A stretch of DNA of 64,000 nt from Cetobacterium somerae (GCF_022430525.1 NZ_CP092519.1:186001-250000), one strand, 5' to 3'; numbered from the stretch's first letter, positions 17,626 to 26,422 are shown. Made by a program: numbers and translations. Notes: a model not told the origin generated them from the sequence alone.

Positions 17626-18234
17626 ATGAAAATTAGAAATCTTTTTGGAAAAAAAGAGTTAACAGAAAAAGAGTTAGAGGAACTTTCTAAAATAGAAAGT
17701 ATTTCAAAGAATGAGTTAAGTAAAGAGATATTAGAAAGTTGGTATAAGATTCATTCTGAAGGATACTGGGTGGGAGAACAAAATGGAGAGATTGTAGCTT
17801 ATGCATATTTTATAAGACTAAATGCAAGAGATATAATTACTAAAAAAAGATGGGAATTAATAACAGAAAATGGTATTTGTAAAACTCATAAGAAAGATGG
17901 GAACGCTCTATTTCTAGCAACTCTTGGAAGCAAAACATTTAGTGGTGAAAGTTTTTTAATGAGAGGGATTTTTAAAGAGATTGATAAAGGTTTTTACGAG
18001 AAAATATATGGTATCTACGCTTGTTCAAGAGTTCCTAGTTTAAATAAAAAAAATAATTTACCTTATTCAGAGGATTCTATGATTAAATTATTTAAAAAGA
18101 ACAAATTTATGATTGTTAATATTGAAGAGGAAAAATTAAATAAAGATTCAATTAAAAATTTTAATATTCTTGTTAAAAGAGGAGTTTATGGAGATGATAG
18201 ATTAAAGCTTATTTGGAGGAGAACATGGTGTTAA
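17626..18234 (+). CDS. Unrecognised cytoplasmic protein, possibly GNAT-like
   Basis: A 202-residue soluble protein with no signal peptide. I cannot place it firmly. The strand order W-V-G-E-Q-N-G-E-I-V-A-Y-A-Y-F (near residue 50) and a later loop LMRGIFKEIDKGFYEKIYGIYACSRVPS faintly resemble the acetyl-CoA fold of GNAT acetyltransferases, but no clean Q/RxxGxG/A motif is seen. I chose ATG 17626, preceded by GAAAGGAG, over TTG 17608, which would include the ribosome site in the coding sequence. It is divergent from the two-component operon and carries the same promoter box as the OMP/radical SAM operon. Confidence 0.65.
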   Translation: MKIRNLFGKKELTEKELEELSKIESISKNELSKEILESWYKIHSEGYWVGEQNGEIVAYAYFIRLNARDIITKKRWELITENGICKTHKKDGNALFLATLGSKTFSGESFLMRGIFKEIDKGFYEKIYGIYACSRVPSLNKKNNLPYSEDSMIKLFKKNKFMIVNIEEEKLNKDSIKNFNILVKRGVYGDDRLKLIWRRTWC

Positions 18235-18321
18235 AATTACAAAATAGAGTACACCAAATGAATTTACATAAAAAGTGAGAGAATATGCCCCTGACTAAAA
18301 ATGATTCTCAAACTAAAAAGG

Positions 18322-18349
18322 CCAGACAATTTTGTTGTCTGGTTTTTTT
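18322..18349 (+). terminator. Terminator after the 17626 gene
   Basis: An 8-bp stem CCAGACAA (18322-18329) / TTGTCTGG (18335-18342) is followed by seven T. The preceding 18235-18321 holds nothing else I can identify. Confidence 0.82.
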
Positions 18350-18475
18350 ATAATTTTTGAAAGAAAGATTTTATGATATAATATAATGGGTTAACGATTT
18401 AAGACAGCTTCCCTCTTACCTTAAGCAAAATTTTGAGGTATAATATATCATAAAATAAACTAGGAGGATGAGGTT

Positions 18476-18760
18476 GTGGCTAGAAAATCATATTCACCAG
18501 AATTTAAATTTGCAGTTGTTTTGGAAGCACTTAAAGAAAGAAAAACTCTTCAAGAAATCGCTTCAGAACATCATATTGCACCTTCTCAAATATCTCGTTG
18601 GGTAGATGAGTTTAAATCGGCGGGTATCTCTGTTTTTTCTAAAGATATGTCTAGCTCTAAAAAGATTGAACTTCTTGAAGAGCAACAACATGAGCTTTAT
18701 GCTAAAATTGGTAAACTTAGCTCTGAGAACGATTGGTTAAAAAAAAAGCTCGAGAGATAG
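18476..18760 (+). CDS. IS3-family transposase OrfA
   Basis: A 94-residue helix-turn-helix protein: YSPEFKFAVVLEAL then LQEIASEHHIAPSQISRWVDEF, with a C-terminal leucine-zipper-like helix (ELLEEQQHELYAKIGKLSSENDWLKKKL is the heptad region, residues 66-93). The start is GTG 18476 after AGGAGGATGAGG. Near its end lies the slippery heptamer A AAA AAG at 18742-18748 in a nine-A run, from which ribosomes can slip -1 into orfB. Confidence 0.9.
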   Translation: MARKSYSPEFKFAVVLEALKERKTLQEIASEHHIAPSQISRWVDEFKSAGISVFSKDMSSSKKIELLEEQQHELYAKIGKLSSENDWLKKKLER

Positions 18761-19617
18761 CTGATTTATTAGGTAATCCAGTTTCTTTAATCGAAGAAAA
18801 CCTTTATTTTAGCATCTCAGAACAATGTAGAATATTTGGCGCTAGTCGAAGCTCATACTATTACGCTCCTAGGCCTAAAGTTGATATTCAGGTTCAATTA
18901 AAAGAAAAAATAAAGGAACAATACAGTCTAGATCCTTCAGCGGGTTCTAGACGTATTACTGCAGCTTTGAATAGAGCTGGAATACCTGTAAAAAGATCAG
19001 TCATTAGAAGACTCATGAGGCAGCTAAACCTTAAAGGAATTGCACCTAAAAGAAATTTAAGTAAACCTAAAGCTGGAGCGCAGAAATTCCCTTACCTTTT
19101 GAGAAATCTAAAGATTGAAAAGCCTAATGCAGTATGGTCAACTGATATTACGTATTTAAAAACACCAACAGGTTTTATGTATTTAACTGCAATAATTGAT
19201 GTTTATAGTCGTAAAATACTAACTTGGGAATTGTCAAACAGTATGTCTAAAGATTTCTGCATTAATTGTTACAAAGAAGCAGTAAAAACTTATGGTTCAC
19301 CAGAAATATTAAATACGGATCAAGGTAGTCAATATACAAGTAATGAGTTTATCGAAACAGTGCTTTCATCAGGCGCTTTATTAAGTATGGATGGAAAAGG
19401 CCGTTGTTTAGACAATGTCTGGATAGAAAGATTTTGGAGAACAATTAAATATGATTATTTATATCTTTACGAGCATAAAACAACACTGGAATTATACAAA
19501 GGAATCCAATCATATTTAAATTTTTACAACTCAGAAAGAGGACATAGTTCTTTAGGATATTCTACTCCAAATGAAGCTTTTGAATTATCAACTTTTGAGT
19601 ACAAAAAAATTGCTTAG
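18733..19617 (+). CDS. IS3-family transposase OrfB (DDE integrase domain)
   Basis: The frame is one base back from orfA and has no convincing ribosome site of its own, so the product is probably the OrfAB fusion made by slippage at 18742-18748. The rve-type catalytic core is complete: Asp in WSTDITYL, Asp in LNTDQGSQYTSNEF, and Glu in NVWIERFWRTIKYDYLY, followed by YNSERGHSSLGYSTPNEAF. An N-terminal HTH_21-like region (SAGSRRITAALNRAGI) precedes it. No disruption is seen. Confidence 0.92.
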   Translation: MVKKKAREIADLLGNPVSLIEENLYFSISEQCRIFGASRSSYYYAPRPKVDIQVQLKEKIKEQYSLDPSAGSRRITAALNRAGIPVKRSVIRRLMRQLNLKGIAPKRNLSKPKAGAQKFPYLLRNLKIEKPNAVWSTDITYLKTPTGFMYLTAIIDVYSRKILTWELSNSMSKDFCINCYKEAVKTYGSPEILNTDQGSQYTSNEFIETVLSSGALLSMDGKGRCLDNVWIERFWRTIKYDYLYLYEHKTTLELYKGIQSYLNFYNSERGHSSLGYSTPNEAFELSTFEYKKIA

Positions 19618-19634
19618 GTTTTAAGAGAAACTGT

Positions 19635-19664
19635 TTGACAAAAGAGCCCACCATATAATATAAA
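19635..19664 (+). promoter_or_regulatory. Possible IS-borne outward promoter for the helicase
   Basis: TTGACA at 19635-19640 lies inside the right end of the insertion sequence. An 18-base spacer that crosses the element boundary leads to TATAAA at 19659-19664 in the flanking DNA. The helicase start codon is 28 bases further on, so the insertion may supply a hybrid promoter. Confidence 0.5.
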
Positions 19665-19691
19665 ATAAAAGAAAAAAGTTGGAGGGTACAA

Positions 19692-22600
19692 TTGGATTTT
19701 TTGAAAAGACTAGAAAATGAAGTTGGATATACAATTTATAGTCGTGGGAAAGACTATTACAATAGAGGCAAAGCTGGGAACTTCAAACTTTATGGTGTAG
19801 AAAAGGAGTATTACGGAGAGGGAGTTCGTAATCTTGAGGGAATAGTTAAGGGAAGCAACTATTTAAACTATAAAACTGAAGTTATTTTTAGCAGTGATGA
19901 AGTTTTAGATTTTAATTGTAGCTGTATGTATTTTAGAGAGAATACAAAACCTTGTAAACACATTGTGGCTGTTGCTATGGCAGCTTATAACCTTGTGTTG
20001 AAAAAAGAAAAAGCGGAAAAAGTAGCCATAGATATCCATCTAGATTTTTTAAAAAATCCAATGGGTGAGAAAAAAAATCTAATATTTTTAAAAATCACCC
20101 CTAAAATTGAAAACATAAGGGGATATATAGATTTTAAATTGGATATAGAGATTGTAACAAAAGACAAAAACTATAAACTGACAAATAAACTATCTAAGTT
20201 TTTAAAAGCTTATGGTCTTACATCTTTTGACTTTGGAAAGTCTTATGAGTATAATCCTGCAACAGATTATTTTCAAGGGTGGGAGAAAAAGTTTTTAGAT
20301 TTTCTAAAAGAGTATGAGGGGATATTAGAAAAAAATTACTATGGAGAGTTTAATCTTTCAACTATATTAAGCAATAAGTTTAGCTTTGATAGACTTATAG
20401 ATATTCTAGTTGAGGGAGATCAGATAACTTTAAAAAGTGGTAGTTTAAAAGAGATTTTAGAGATAGATGTAAAAAATTCAGGTAGTGATATTGAACTAGC
20501 TTTTAAAAATATATCTAATTTTATTCAAAGAGGAGAGAGAACACTGCTTCACTTAGATAATGGAACTCCAGTATTTTATAGAGTTTCAAGTGATGATATA
20601 GAGATTTATAAAAAAATTCGTCAAAAAACTAGTAGAAGTGAAACTATGGTAATTAGTGAAAGTAATCTTCCTGTAGTTATGAACTCTATTCAGAAAATGG
20701 CAAAATTAGAGTTATCTGAGGATATAAAAAAGAGGGTTTATACACCTAAAAAGACAGAGGATAAAATCTATATAGACTCATATAACACCTATGGATTAAA
20801 GGTTTATACGAAAAGATTCTATGATGGGGTGTATGAGGGAGATTTAGATGGAGTTATAATTTTAAGTGACCAACTTGAAGGATATTCACTTTATAAAGAT
20901 GTTTTAAAAGATTATAAAAATAACTTTGAAAATGGAGCTTATCACATTACAAATGTTGAAAGTATATATAAGTTTGTAGTAGAGGGAATACCAGAGTTAG
21001 AGAGATACTATGAGATGTATTACTCTGAGGAGTTTAAAAATAAAAATTATACCACTGCTAGTTATCGTGTAGAAACAAAGGTTACTGATATTTTAGATAT
21101 CAGTTTTAATATAGATGGAATAGATAAGGATGAAGTAGTTAGATTTTTAACTGCAGTTCGTGAAAAGAAAAAATACTATCTTTTAAAAAATGGTGGAATT
21201 ATTGATATAGGAGATAGTTCTGAATTAGCTGAATTAAATGACCTTTTAGATATTTCAGAAGCTAGTAAAAAAGAGATTGAGGCTGGAGTTATATCAAGAG
21301 CTAAAAACTATAGTTACTTTTTAAGTTCAACTTTAAAAAAGATAAAAAATCTGGTTTTAGATGAAAATTTTAAAGAGATGGAAAATAATCTAAAATCTAT
21401 TACTAGTAAAGAGGAAGAAGCCTCTATTAAAAAGAGTTTTCCTATTCTAAGAGATTATCAACTCTATGGAGTTCAGTGGTTAAATACTCTTAAAAAACTA
21501 GGTCTTGGAGGAATCTTAGCTGATGATATGGGACTTGGAAAAACACTGCAAACTATAGTGTATTTAGCAATGGAAAAAAGAGAGTTACCAAGTATAGTTA
21601 TAGCTCCTAAATCACTAGTTTATAACTGGAAAAGTGAGTTTGAAAGATTTGCTCCGGGTATAGTAGTTAAAATGTGTGTAGGAGTAAAGTGGGAAAGAGA
21701 AGAGGCTATTAAAAATCTAAAAAGTGGTGAGGTTTTAATAACTACTTATGGAGTATTAAAAAATGATTTAGATCTATATGAAAAGATGCCATTTAAAGAG
21801 GGGTTTGCTAATATAATTATAGATGAAGCACAGAACATAAAAAATATTTTAGGGAAAACTTCTAGTGCTATAAAAGAGATAAAGGGTGAAACTAAAATAG
21901 CTCTTACAGGTACTCCTATTGAAAACAACATACTTGAGCTTTGGAGTATATTTGATTTTGCTTTTCCAGGGTATCTTGGAAAGCATACAACATTTAAAAA
22001 GAGATATTTAGATAATCTAAAAAGTTTAAAAAGTGTTGTGGGACCATTTATATTAAGACGTACAAAGAGTGAGGTTCTACAAGAACTTCCAGATAAAATT
22101 GAACAAGATGTTGTAGTTGAGTTAGGTGAAAAGCAAAGAAAGTTATATCTAGGGTATTTGGAAAAATATAAAAGAGAGGTTGAAGCTGTTGGTAGTGACG
22201 CTATAAAGATACTCTCTTGTTTAACAAGGCTTCGTCAGCTATGTAACCATCCAAAGCTATTTATTGAGGACTATAAAGGAGAGAGTGCAAAATTAGATGC
22301 TCTTTTAGAAATTCTTCAAGAGGCTAAAAGTGGAGGACATAGAGTGTTACTTTTCTCTCAATTTACAGAGATGTTAGGTATAATAAAAAATCATTTAAAA
22401 GATGATTACAATATTTTATATTTAGATGGAAAAACTAAGGTTGAAGAACGTTTAAACTTAGTTGAGAGGTTTAATAGTGGAGAGGGGGATATATTTGTAA
22501 TCTCTCTTAAAGCTGGAGGAAGTGGACTAAATTTAACAGGTGCAGATACAGTTATACACTTTGATCCTTGGTGGAATCCATCTGTAGAGAATCAAGCTAC

Positions 22601-22787
22601 AGATAGAGCTCATAGAATGGGACAAAAAAATGTGGTAAATGTATTTAGACTTATAACTAAGGGCACTATTGAGGAAAAGATAAATCTTATAAAAGATGAG
22701 AAATCTAAAGTTATTAGTGAAGTTTTAGATGGAGAGAAACGTGAACTTCTAAAGATGAATAGGGATGAGCTATTAAAGCTATTCTAA
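19692..22787 (+). CDS. SNF2-family helicase with SWIM zinc finger
   Basis: A 1,031-residue Swi2/Snf2 ATPase. The N-terminal SWIM finger reads C-S-C...K-P-C-K-H (about residues 76-96), and a long middle region is of bacterial SNF2_assoc type. The helicase core has motif I LADDMGLGKT (about 609-618), motif II DEAQ (about 710), motif III LTGTPIEN, motif V SLKAGGSGLNL and motif VI DRAHRMGQ (about 970). It would act as an ATP-driven dsDNA translocase; the partner is unknown. The start is TTG 19692, 5 bases after GGAGGG. It stands alone, just downstream of the IS element. Confidence 0.92.
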   Translation: MDFLKRLENEVGYTIYSRGKDYYNRGKAGNFKLYGVEKEYYGEGVRNLEGIVKGSNYLNYKTEVIFSSDEVLDFNCSCMYFRENTKPCKHIVAVAMAAYNLVLKKEKAEKVAIDIHLDFLKNPMGEKKNLIFLKITPKIENIRGYIDFKLDIEIVTKDKNYKLTNKLSKFLKAYGLTSFDFGKSYEYNPATDYFQGWEKKFLDFLKEYEGILEKNYYGEFNLSTILSNKFSFDRLIDILVEGDQITLKSGSLKEILEIDVKNSGSDIELAFKNISNFIQRGERTLLHLDNGTPVFYRVSSDDIEIYKKIRQKTSRSETMVISESNLPVVMNSIQKMAKLELSEDIKKRVYTPKKTEDKIYIDSYNTYGLKVYTKRFYDGVYEGDLDGVIILSDQLEGYSLYKDVLKDYKNNFENGAYHITNVESIYKFVVEGIPELERYYEMYYSEEFKNKNYTTASYRVETKVTDILDISFNIDGIDKDEVVRFLTAVREKKKYYLLKNGGIIDIGDSSELAELNDLLDISEASKKEIEAGVISRAKNYSYFLSSTLKKIKNLVLDENFKEMENNLKSITSKEEEASIKKSFPILRDYQLYGVQWLNTLKKLGLGGILADDMGLGKTLQTIVYLAMEKRELPSIVIAPKSLVYNWKSEFERFAPGIVVKMCVGVKWEREEAIKNLKSGEVLITTYGVLKNDLDLYEKMPFKEGFANIIIDEAQNIKNILGKTSSAIKEIKGETKIALTGTPIENNILELWSIFDFAFPGYLGKHTTFKKRYLDNLKSLKSVVGPFILRRTKSEVLQELPDKIEQDVVVELGEKQRKLYLGYLEKYKREVEAVGSDAIKILSCLTRLRQLCNHPKLFIEDYKGESAKLDALLEILQEAKSGGHRVLLFSQFTEMLGIIKNHLKDDYNILYLDGKTKVEERLNLVERFNSGEGDIFVISLKAGGSGLNLTGADTVIHFDPWWNPSVENQATDRAHRMGQKNVVNVFRLITKGTIEEKINLIKDEKSKVISEVLDGEKRELLKMNRDELLKLF

Positions 22788-22792
22788 TGGGA

Positions 22793-22820
22793 TAAAAAAG
22801 CTAGGTATAAAATACCTAGC
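22793..22820 (-). terminator. Hairpin terminator between helicase and PAP2 genes
   Basis: The stem GCTAGGTAT (22800-22808) / ATACCTAGC (22812-22820) has a long T-run only when read leftward (TTTTTTATC on the minus strand). It mainly ends the PAP2 gene, whose TAG stop lies within the right arm. Rightward function is weak. Confidence 0.75.
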
Positions 22821-23568
22821 TTAAATCATTTAAAGAGGATGGATCAAGGCTGTCTCTATATTTTTTAGCAAGGAAAAGACCCAATAGTAAACTTGCTAAA
22901 ACATCACTTAACCAGTGATACGACAGATAAACTCTTGAAAGAGCAACAAGGATTGGAATAATTGACCAAAATATCTTTATATGAATATTTTTATTCATCA
23001 TAGCTAAGTAGAAGAAAGCACAAGAAGCTACCATAGTATGTCCTGATGGGAATGACATATAGTCTCCGTTATAAGGAACTCTTTTTTGTAGGACATCTGT
23101 GATAAAGTAAAAACCAAAATTATTCCACTCTTGGTAAGGTCGACTTCTCATAAAAACAGCCTTTAAAATAGTAGAAATTAAAGAACCAAACATCATGATT
23201 ACAACAGCACTTAATATTAAAGTTTGAAGCTTTGTATTTTTCTTATATCTAAAATATAAGAAAGCAGGAAGTGCTATAAAAGCTAAGTAATTAGGTTCAC
23301 CTAGACGTGTTATCACTTTAAAAATATCTGTTAGAGTTTCATTTAATGCAGGGTAGTTAGCAAGTAACCCTTGAGGATAACTACTAGAAATCATAAAAGC
23401 TACTTTTTTGTCTAAGAAGTTTATTATAAAAAGTAAAAATATAACGAAAACTATAAAAAGTATATACTGCATACGCTCTATTCTTAGGTTTAATTTAATA
23501 AGATCTCTTCTTTTTACTAAAATATAAATAATTAAACAGATTAAAAATATCGTACCTATATCTATCAT
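22816..23568 (-). CDS. PAP2-family membrane phosphatase
   Basis: A 250-residue integral membrane protein with about six spans. The three PAP2 phosphatase motifs are present: K-A-V-F-M-R-S-R-P (KX6RP), F-P-S-G-H-T (PSGH) and S-R-V-Y-L-S-Y-H-W-L-S-D (SRX5HX3D). It probably dephosphorylates lipid phosphates at the outer face of the inner membrane, for example undecaprenyl pyrophosphate or a phosphatidate. It is monocistronic, with a GGAGGG ribosome site before the ATG at 23568. Confidence 0.88.
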   Translation of the reverse strand: MIDIGTIFLICLIIYILVKRRDLIKLNLRIERMQYILFIVFVIFLLFIINFLDKKVAFMISSSYPQGLLANYPALNETLTDIFKVITRLGEPNYLAFIALPAFLYFRYKKNTKLQTLILSAVVIMMFGSLISTILKAVFMRSRPYQEWNNFGFYFITDVLQKRVPYNGDYMSFPSGHTMVASCAFFYLAMMNKNIHIKIFWSIIPILVALSRVYLSYHWLSDVLASLLLGLFLAKKYRDSLDPSSLNDLS

Positions 23569-23683
23569 TGAACCCTCCTAAAAAATTTGATTTTATACAC
23601 CTCTGATACTCTCTAGAATACAAAAAAAAGAGTATGTTTCCTTTGTTATTTTATATAGAATACAATTGAGTAATTTTTTTAAT

Positions 23684-23724
23684 TAGTATGACTAGTATAC
23701 ATTTATCTGAAATGCTGATATAAT
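23684..23724 (+). promoter_or_regulatory. Promoter with FadR-type operator before the first GntR gene
   Basis: TAGTATGACTA (23684-23694) is a perfect palindrome about its central T and matches the TNGTNNNACNA consensus known for FadR-subfamily (FCD) GntR regulators. It ends directly before a TATACA -35 (23696-23701), which is 17 bases from TATAAT (23719-23724). Autoregulation by the encoded FCD regulator is the simplest reading. Confidence 0.6.
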
Positions 23725-23753
23725 ATATAAAAAGAGAGATAGGAGAGAAAAGG

Positions 23754-24449
23754 ATGAGATTAGAAGGGGTAAATAAAAATTCTAAAGAAAATACAAGACA
23801 ATACATCTATAGAGTTCTAAGAGAGAATATTATGAGTCTAAATTTAAAGCCAGGGGAATCAATTGGGGAGATTGAACTGAGCAAAATATTAAACGTTAGT
23901 AGAACACCACTTAGAGAGGCTATAGTTCAGTTAGTAGAGGAGAAGTTACTTCAAGTTTTTCCTCAAAGAGGGTCTTTTGTTTCTAAGATAGATTATAACT
24001 TAGTAGAAGAAGCTATATTTGTTAGAGAAACGTGTGAAGAGAGAATATTGAAAATGGCGATACAGGATAAAAATGTAGATGAATTAGTGATGAAACTAGA
24101 AAAAAATATAGAGTATCAAAAGATAATTCTAAATTTTGATGGGGATTTACATGAATTTTTTACATTGGATAATGAGTTTCACTATATTTTATTTGAGCAC
24201 TATAATAAAAAAAATAGCTGGAAGGCTATAAAAAGATTATCAACTCATTACGATAGACTTAGACTTTTAGACGCTCTAGAGAAAACAAATATAGAAGCTA
24301 CATTAAATCAACATATAAAAATTGTAGAGCTAATAAAAAATAAAGATGAAAAAAATATTGATACTCTAATAGAGAAGCATCTTTTAAACTATAAAGATGT
24401 AATTAAAAAATATGAAGCAAAATATCCTGAGTATTTTTGTAGTAAATAA
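23754..24449 (+). CDS. GntR-family (FCD-type) transcriptional regulator
   Basis: A 231-residue regulator. The N-terminal winged helix has LKPGESIGEIELSKILNVSRTPLREAIVQL (about residues 36-65), and a helical FCD ligand domain follows with metal-ligand-like His residues (HEFFTLDNEFHYILFEHY, and a later NQHIKIVELI). FCD regulators commonly sense carboxylates or sugar acids. ATG 23754 has AGGAGAGAAAAGG upstream. The effector is unknown. Candidate targets are its own promoter, the adjacent MFS transporter, or the uronate operon further on. Confidence 0.88.
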   Translation: MRLEGVNKNSKENTRQYIYRVLRENIMSLNLKPGESIGEIELSKILNVSRTPLREAIVQLVEEKLLQVFPQRGSFVSKIDYNLVEEAIFVRETCEERILKMAIQDKNVDELVMKLEKNIEYQKIILNFDGDLHEFFTLDNEFHYILFEHYNKKNSWKAIKRLSTHYDRLRLLDALEKTNIEATLNQHIKIVELIKNKDEKNIDTLIEKHLLNYKDVIKKYEAKYPEYFCSK

Positions 24450-24450
24450 A

Positions 24451-24508
24451 TTGCTAAATAGATATACTTATGATATAATAAGTAAAACATACTTAAAAAG
24501 TATGTTTT
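24451..24508 (+). promoter_or_regulatory. Promoter and start-site hairpin before the second GntR gene
   Basis: TTGCTA (24451-24456), a 17-base spacer and TATAAT (24474-24479) form a good promoter whose start point would be near 24486. An 11-bp inverted repeat, AAAACATACTT (24484-24494) / AAGTATGTTTT (24498-24508), begins there and is followed by CTTTTT. It can be the terminator of the preceding gene, an operator over the start site, or a 5'-end RNA hairpin. Confidence 0.6.
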
Positions 24509-24509
24509 C

Positions 24510-24541
24510 TTTTTACAAATTAAAAACGTAGGATGATAGGA
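24510..24541 (+). repeat. 32-nt leader element, copy 1
   Basis: The stretch (TTTTTACAAATT, two variable bases, then AAACGTAGGATGATAGGA) recurs at 50217-50248 with 30 of 32 identities. In both places it follows a hairpin at the predicted transcript start and leads into the ribosome site of the gene (a GntR regulator here, rubrerythrin there). Confidence 0.7.
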
Positions 24542-24548
24542 GGACTAG

Positions 24549-25193
24549 ATGAATATTATAAAAAACTCTTTACCAAAGCAGGTTTCTCAAGCTATAGAGG
24601 AGTTAATATTAAATGATACATATAAAATTGGAGATAAAATACCCACGGAACCAGAACTTATGGAGATGTTCAAAGTTAGTAGGAATAGTGTGAGAGAAGC
24701 TATTCAATCGCTTATTCAAGCAGGATTACTAGAAGCTAAACAAGGAAAGGGAACTTTTGTTATTGCTAAAAAAAGATTAGAAGTTGAGTTAATTAACTCT
24801 CTAATTAAAGTTGATAGTAAAGATATTTCAGAAGTGAGAAACTTTTTAGAAGAGAATATAGTAGTTTTAGCGATAAAGCACGCAACTGAAGAGGATTTAG
24901 ATAGAATAGAGTTCAGTTTAAAAAATAGAAATAATAATTTAGATGAAGTGAAAGAGAATACAGAGGCAGATATAAACTTCCATATGTCAATAGCACAAGC
25001 TACTCACAATGTGTTACTAATAGATCTTTATCAATATATATCTAAATATTTTGTAACTTATATAGCTTCTAAAATTGAGAAAAAAGAGAGTGTTGAAGAG
25101 ATAGATAAGCTGCATAAAGAGCTATTTTTATCTATAAAAAATAGAGATGAAATCTCCGCTAAAGAGATTGTAAAAAAGATAATATCTTTATAA
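24549..25193 (+). CDS. GntR-family (FadR/FCD-type) transcriptional regulator
   Basis: A 214-residue regulator. The winged helix is classical FadR type: LPKQVSQAIEELIL, GDKIPTEPELMEMFKVSRNSVREAIQSL, then AGLLEAKQGKGTFV. A C-terminal FCD helical domain follows with ADINFHMSIAQATHN and HKELFLSIKNRD, carrying the usual His positions. ATG 24549 has GATAGGAGGA upstream. It lies 44 bases before the CynX-type transporter gene and may control it. It is related to, but not a close copy of, the regulator at 23754. Confidence 0.9.
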   Translation: MNIIKNSLPKQVSQAIEELILNDTYKIGDKIPTEPELMEMFKVSRNSVREAIQSLIQAGLLEAKQGKGTFVIAKKRLEVELINSLIKVDSKDISEVRNFLEENIVVLAIKHATEEDLDRIEFSLKNRNNNLDEVKENTEADINFHMSIAQATHNVLLIDLYQYISKYFVTYIASKIEKKESVEEIDKLHKELFLSIKNRDEISAKEIVKKIISL

Positions 25194-25237
25194 TTTTATA
25201 TTACATGGCTAATGTACTGGAGAAAGGAAAATAAAAA

Positions 25238-26422
25238 ATGAAAAAATCTGAAAAAATACTGTTAATCTTAGGAATAATGTTTCTATCTTTTAACTTAAGA
25301 GCACCAATTACAGCGGTGGGATCAATAGTAGATTTAATAAAAAATGAGTATTTATTATCAAGTAGTGGAGCTGGAATAATAACAGGACTTCCACTATTGG
25401 CTTTTGCTTTTATATCACCAATTATTCCAAAGATATCTAAAAAATATCCATATTCTAAGTTAATAATAATATCTTTAGTAGTTATTTTTATCGGAATTTA
25501 TATTCGATCTTATACGAATATTCAAGGGTTATTTTTAGGAACACTTCTAATAGGAGTGGGAATATCAACGGGAAATGTACTTATTCCAAGTATAATTAAG
25601 CAGCATTTTGCAAATAGAGTTGGATTAGTTACAAGTTTATATATAGCTAGTATGTGTATATTTGCTGCTATAGGAGCTGGTGGAAGTTCTTTTCTAGCTA
25701 AAAATTTAGGTTGGAAAAATGCTTTAGGAGTTTGGGGAGCTTTAACTTTTTTTACAGTGATAATTTGGATGTCTCAAAAAAAAGTTCAGTTTAAAGAGGC
25801 ACCTTCAACTTTAAAAAACGATTTAGATAAGGTGTTAGAGAAAGAGGAAGAAAGTATATGGAAACATAGATTGGCGTGGTGGGTTACATTTTTCATGGGA
25901 CTTCAATCGTTGATATTCTATGCTTTAGTAGCTTGGTTACCATCAGTTGTTAGTTCAAAGGGCTTAGGAGATTCGTACCCAAGTACAATGGCTTTAGTTT
26001 TTCAATTGACAGCGATACCTGTAACATTAATAATTCCATCACTAGGAACTAAATTTAAAAAGCAGCAAGGTTTAGTTATCTTTATATGTATTTCATATGT
26101 TTTAGGAATGGGGCTATTGATACTTGCTAAAACTAAATTATTAGTTTTAATCTCAGTTATTCTAATGTCTTTAGGTATGGGAGGGTTAATTAGTTTATCA
26201 ATAATCTTTATAACTCTTAGAACTTCAAACTCTTCTAAATCGAGTCAATTATCAGGTATGTCTCAATCAGCAGGGTATTTATTAGCAGCAACAGGACCAT
26301 TAATTATAGGTTATCTTTATGATTTCTCACACAACTGGACACTTCCACTTATAGTTTTAATGATGATTACACTTATTACATGTATTTGTGGTTGGTTCGC
26401 AGGAGACAATAAAATAATATAA
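25238..26422 (+). CDS. CynX/NimT-type MFS transporter
   Basis: A 394-residue major facilitator with about 12 spans. The N-terminus LRAPITAVGSIVDLIKNEYLLSSSGAGIITGLPLLAFAF cut to its core (F-N-L-R-A-P-I-T-A-V-G) is the typical opening of the CynX/NimT (cyanate/nitroimidazole) subfamily, whose true substrates are mostly unknown. ATG 25238 follows GAGAAAGGAAA. It sits directly after a FadR-type regulator gene, with a hairpin terminator 7 bases after the stop, which suggests a regulated two-gene unit. Confidence 0.85.
   Translation: MKKSEKILLILGIMFLSFNLRAPITAVGSIVDLIKNEYLLSSSGAGIITGLPLLAFAFISPIIPKISKKYPYSKLIIISLVVIFIGIYIRSYTNIQGLFLGTLLIGVGISTGNVLIPSIIKQHFANRVGLVTSLYIASMCIFAAIGAGGSSFLAKNLGWKNALGVWGALTFFTVIIWMSQKKVQFKEAPSTLKNDLDKVLEKEEESIWKHRLAWWVTFFMGLQSLIFYALVAWLPSVVSSKGLGDSYPSTMALVFQLTAIPVTLIIPSLGTKFKKQQGLVIFICISYVLGMGLLILAKTKLLVLISVILMSLGMGGLISLSIIFITLRTSNSSKSSQLSGMSQSAGYLLAATGPLIIGYLYDFSHNWTLPLIVLMMITLITCICGWFAGDNKII

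Larger units (their letters stand above)
18388..19650 (+). mobile_element. IS3-family insertion sequence
   Basis: About 1,263 bp, the normal size of an IS3-family element, with two overlapping frames (orfA, orfB) joined by -1 frameshifting. Imperfect terminal inverted repeats of about 30 bp start TGGG at 18388 and end CCCA at 19650. The shared part reads TGGG..T...T..AA.ACAG.TTC..TCTTA when the right end is reversed. No clean 3-4 bp target duplication is visible. Both flanks carry ATATAATATAA (18377-18387 region and after 19652), which blurs the junction. Both frames are intact, so the copy may be active. Confidence 0.85.

Noticed and set aside
22800-22820. Terminator for the SNF2 helicase
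   Set aside because: Read rightward it lacks a T-run; it functions for the leftward PAP2 gene, so a rightward role is not claimed.
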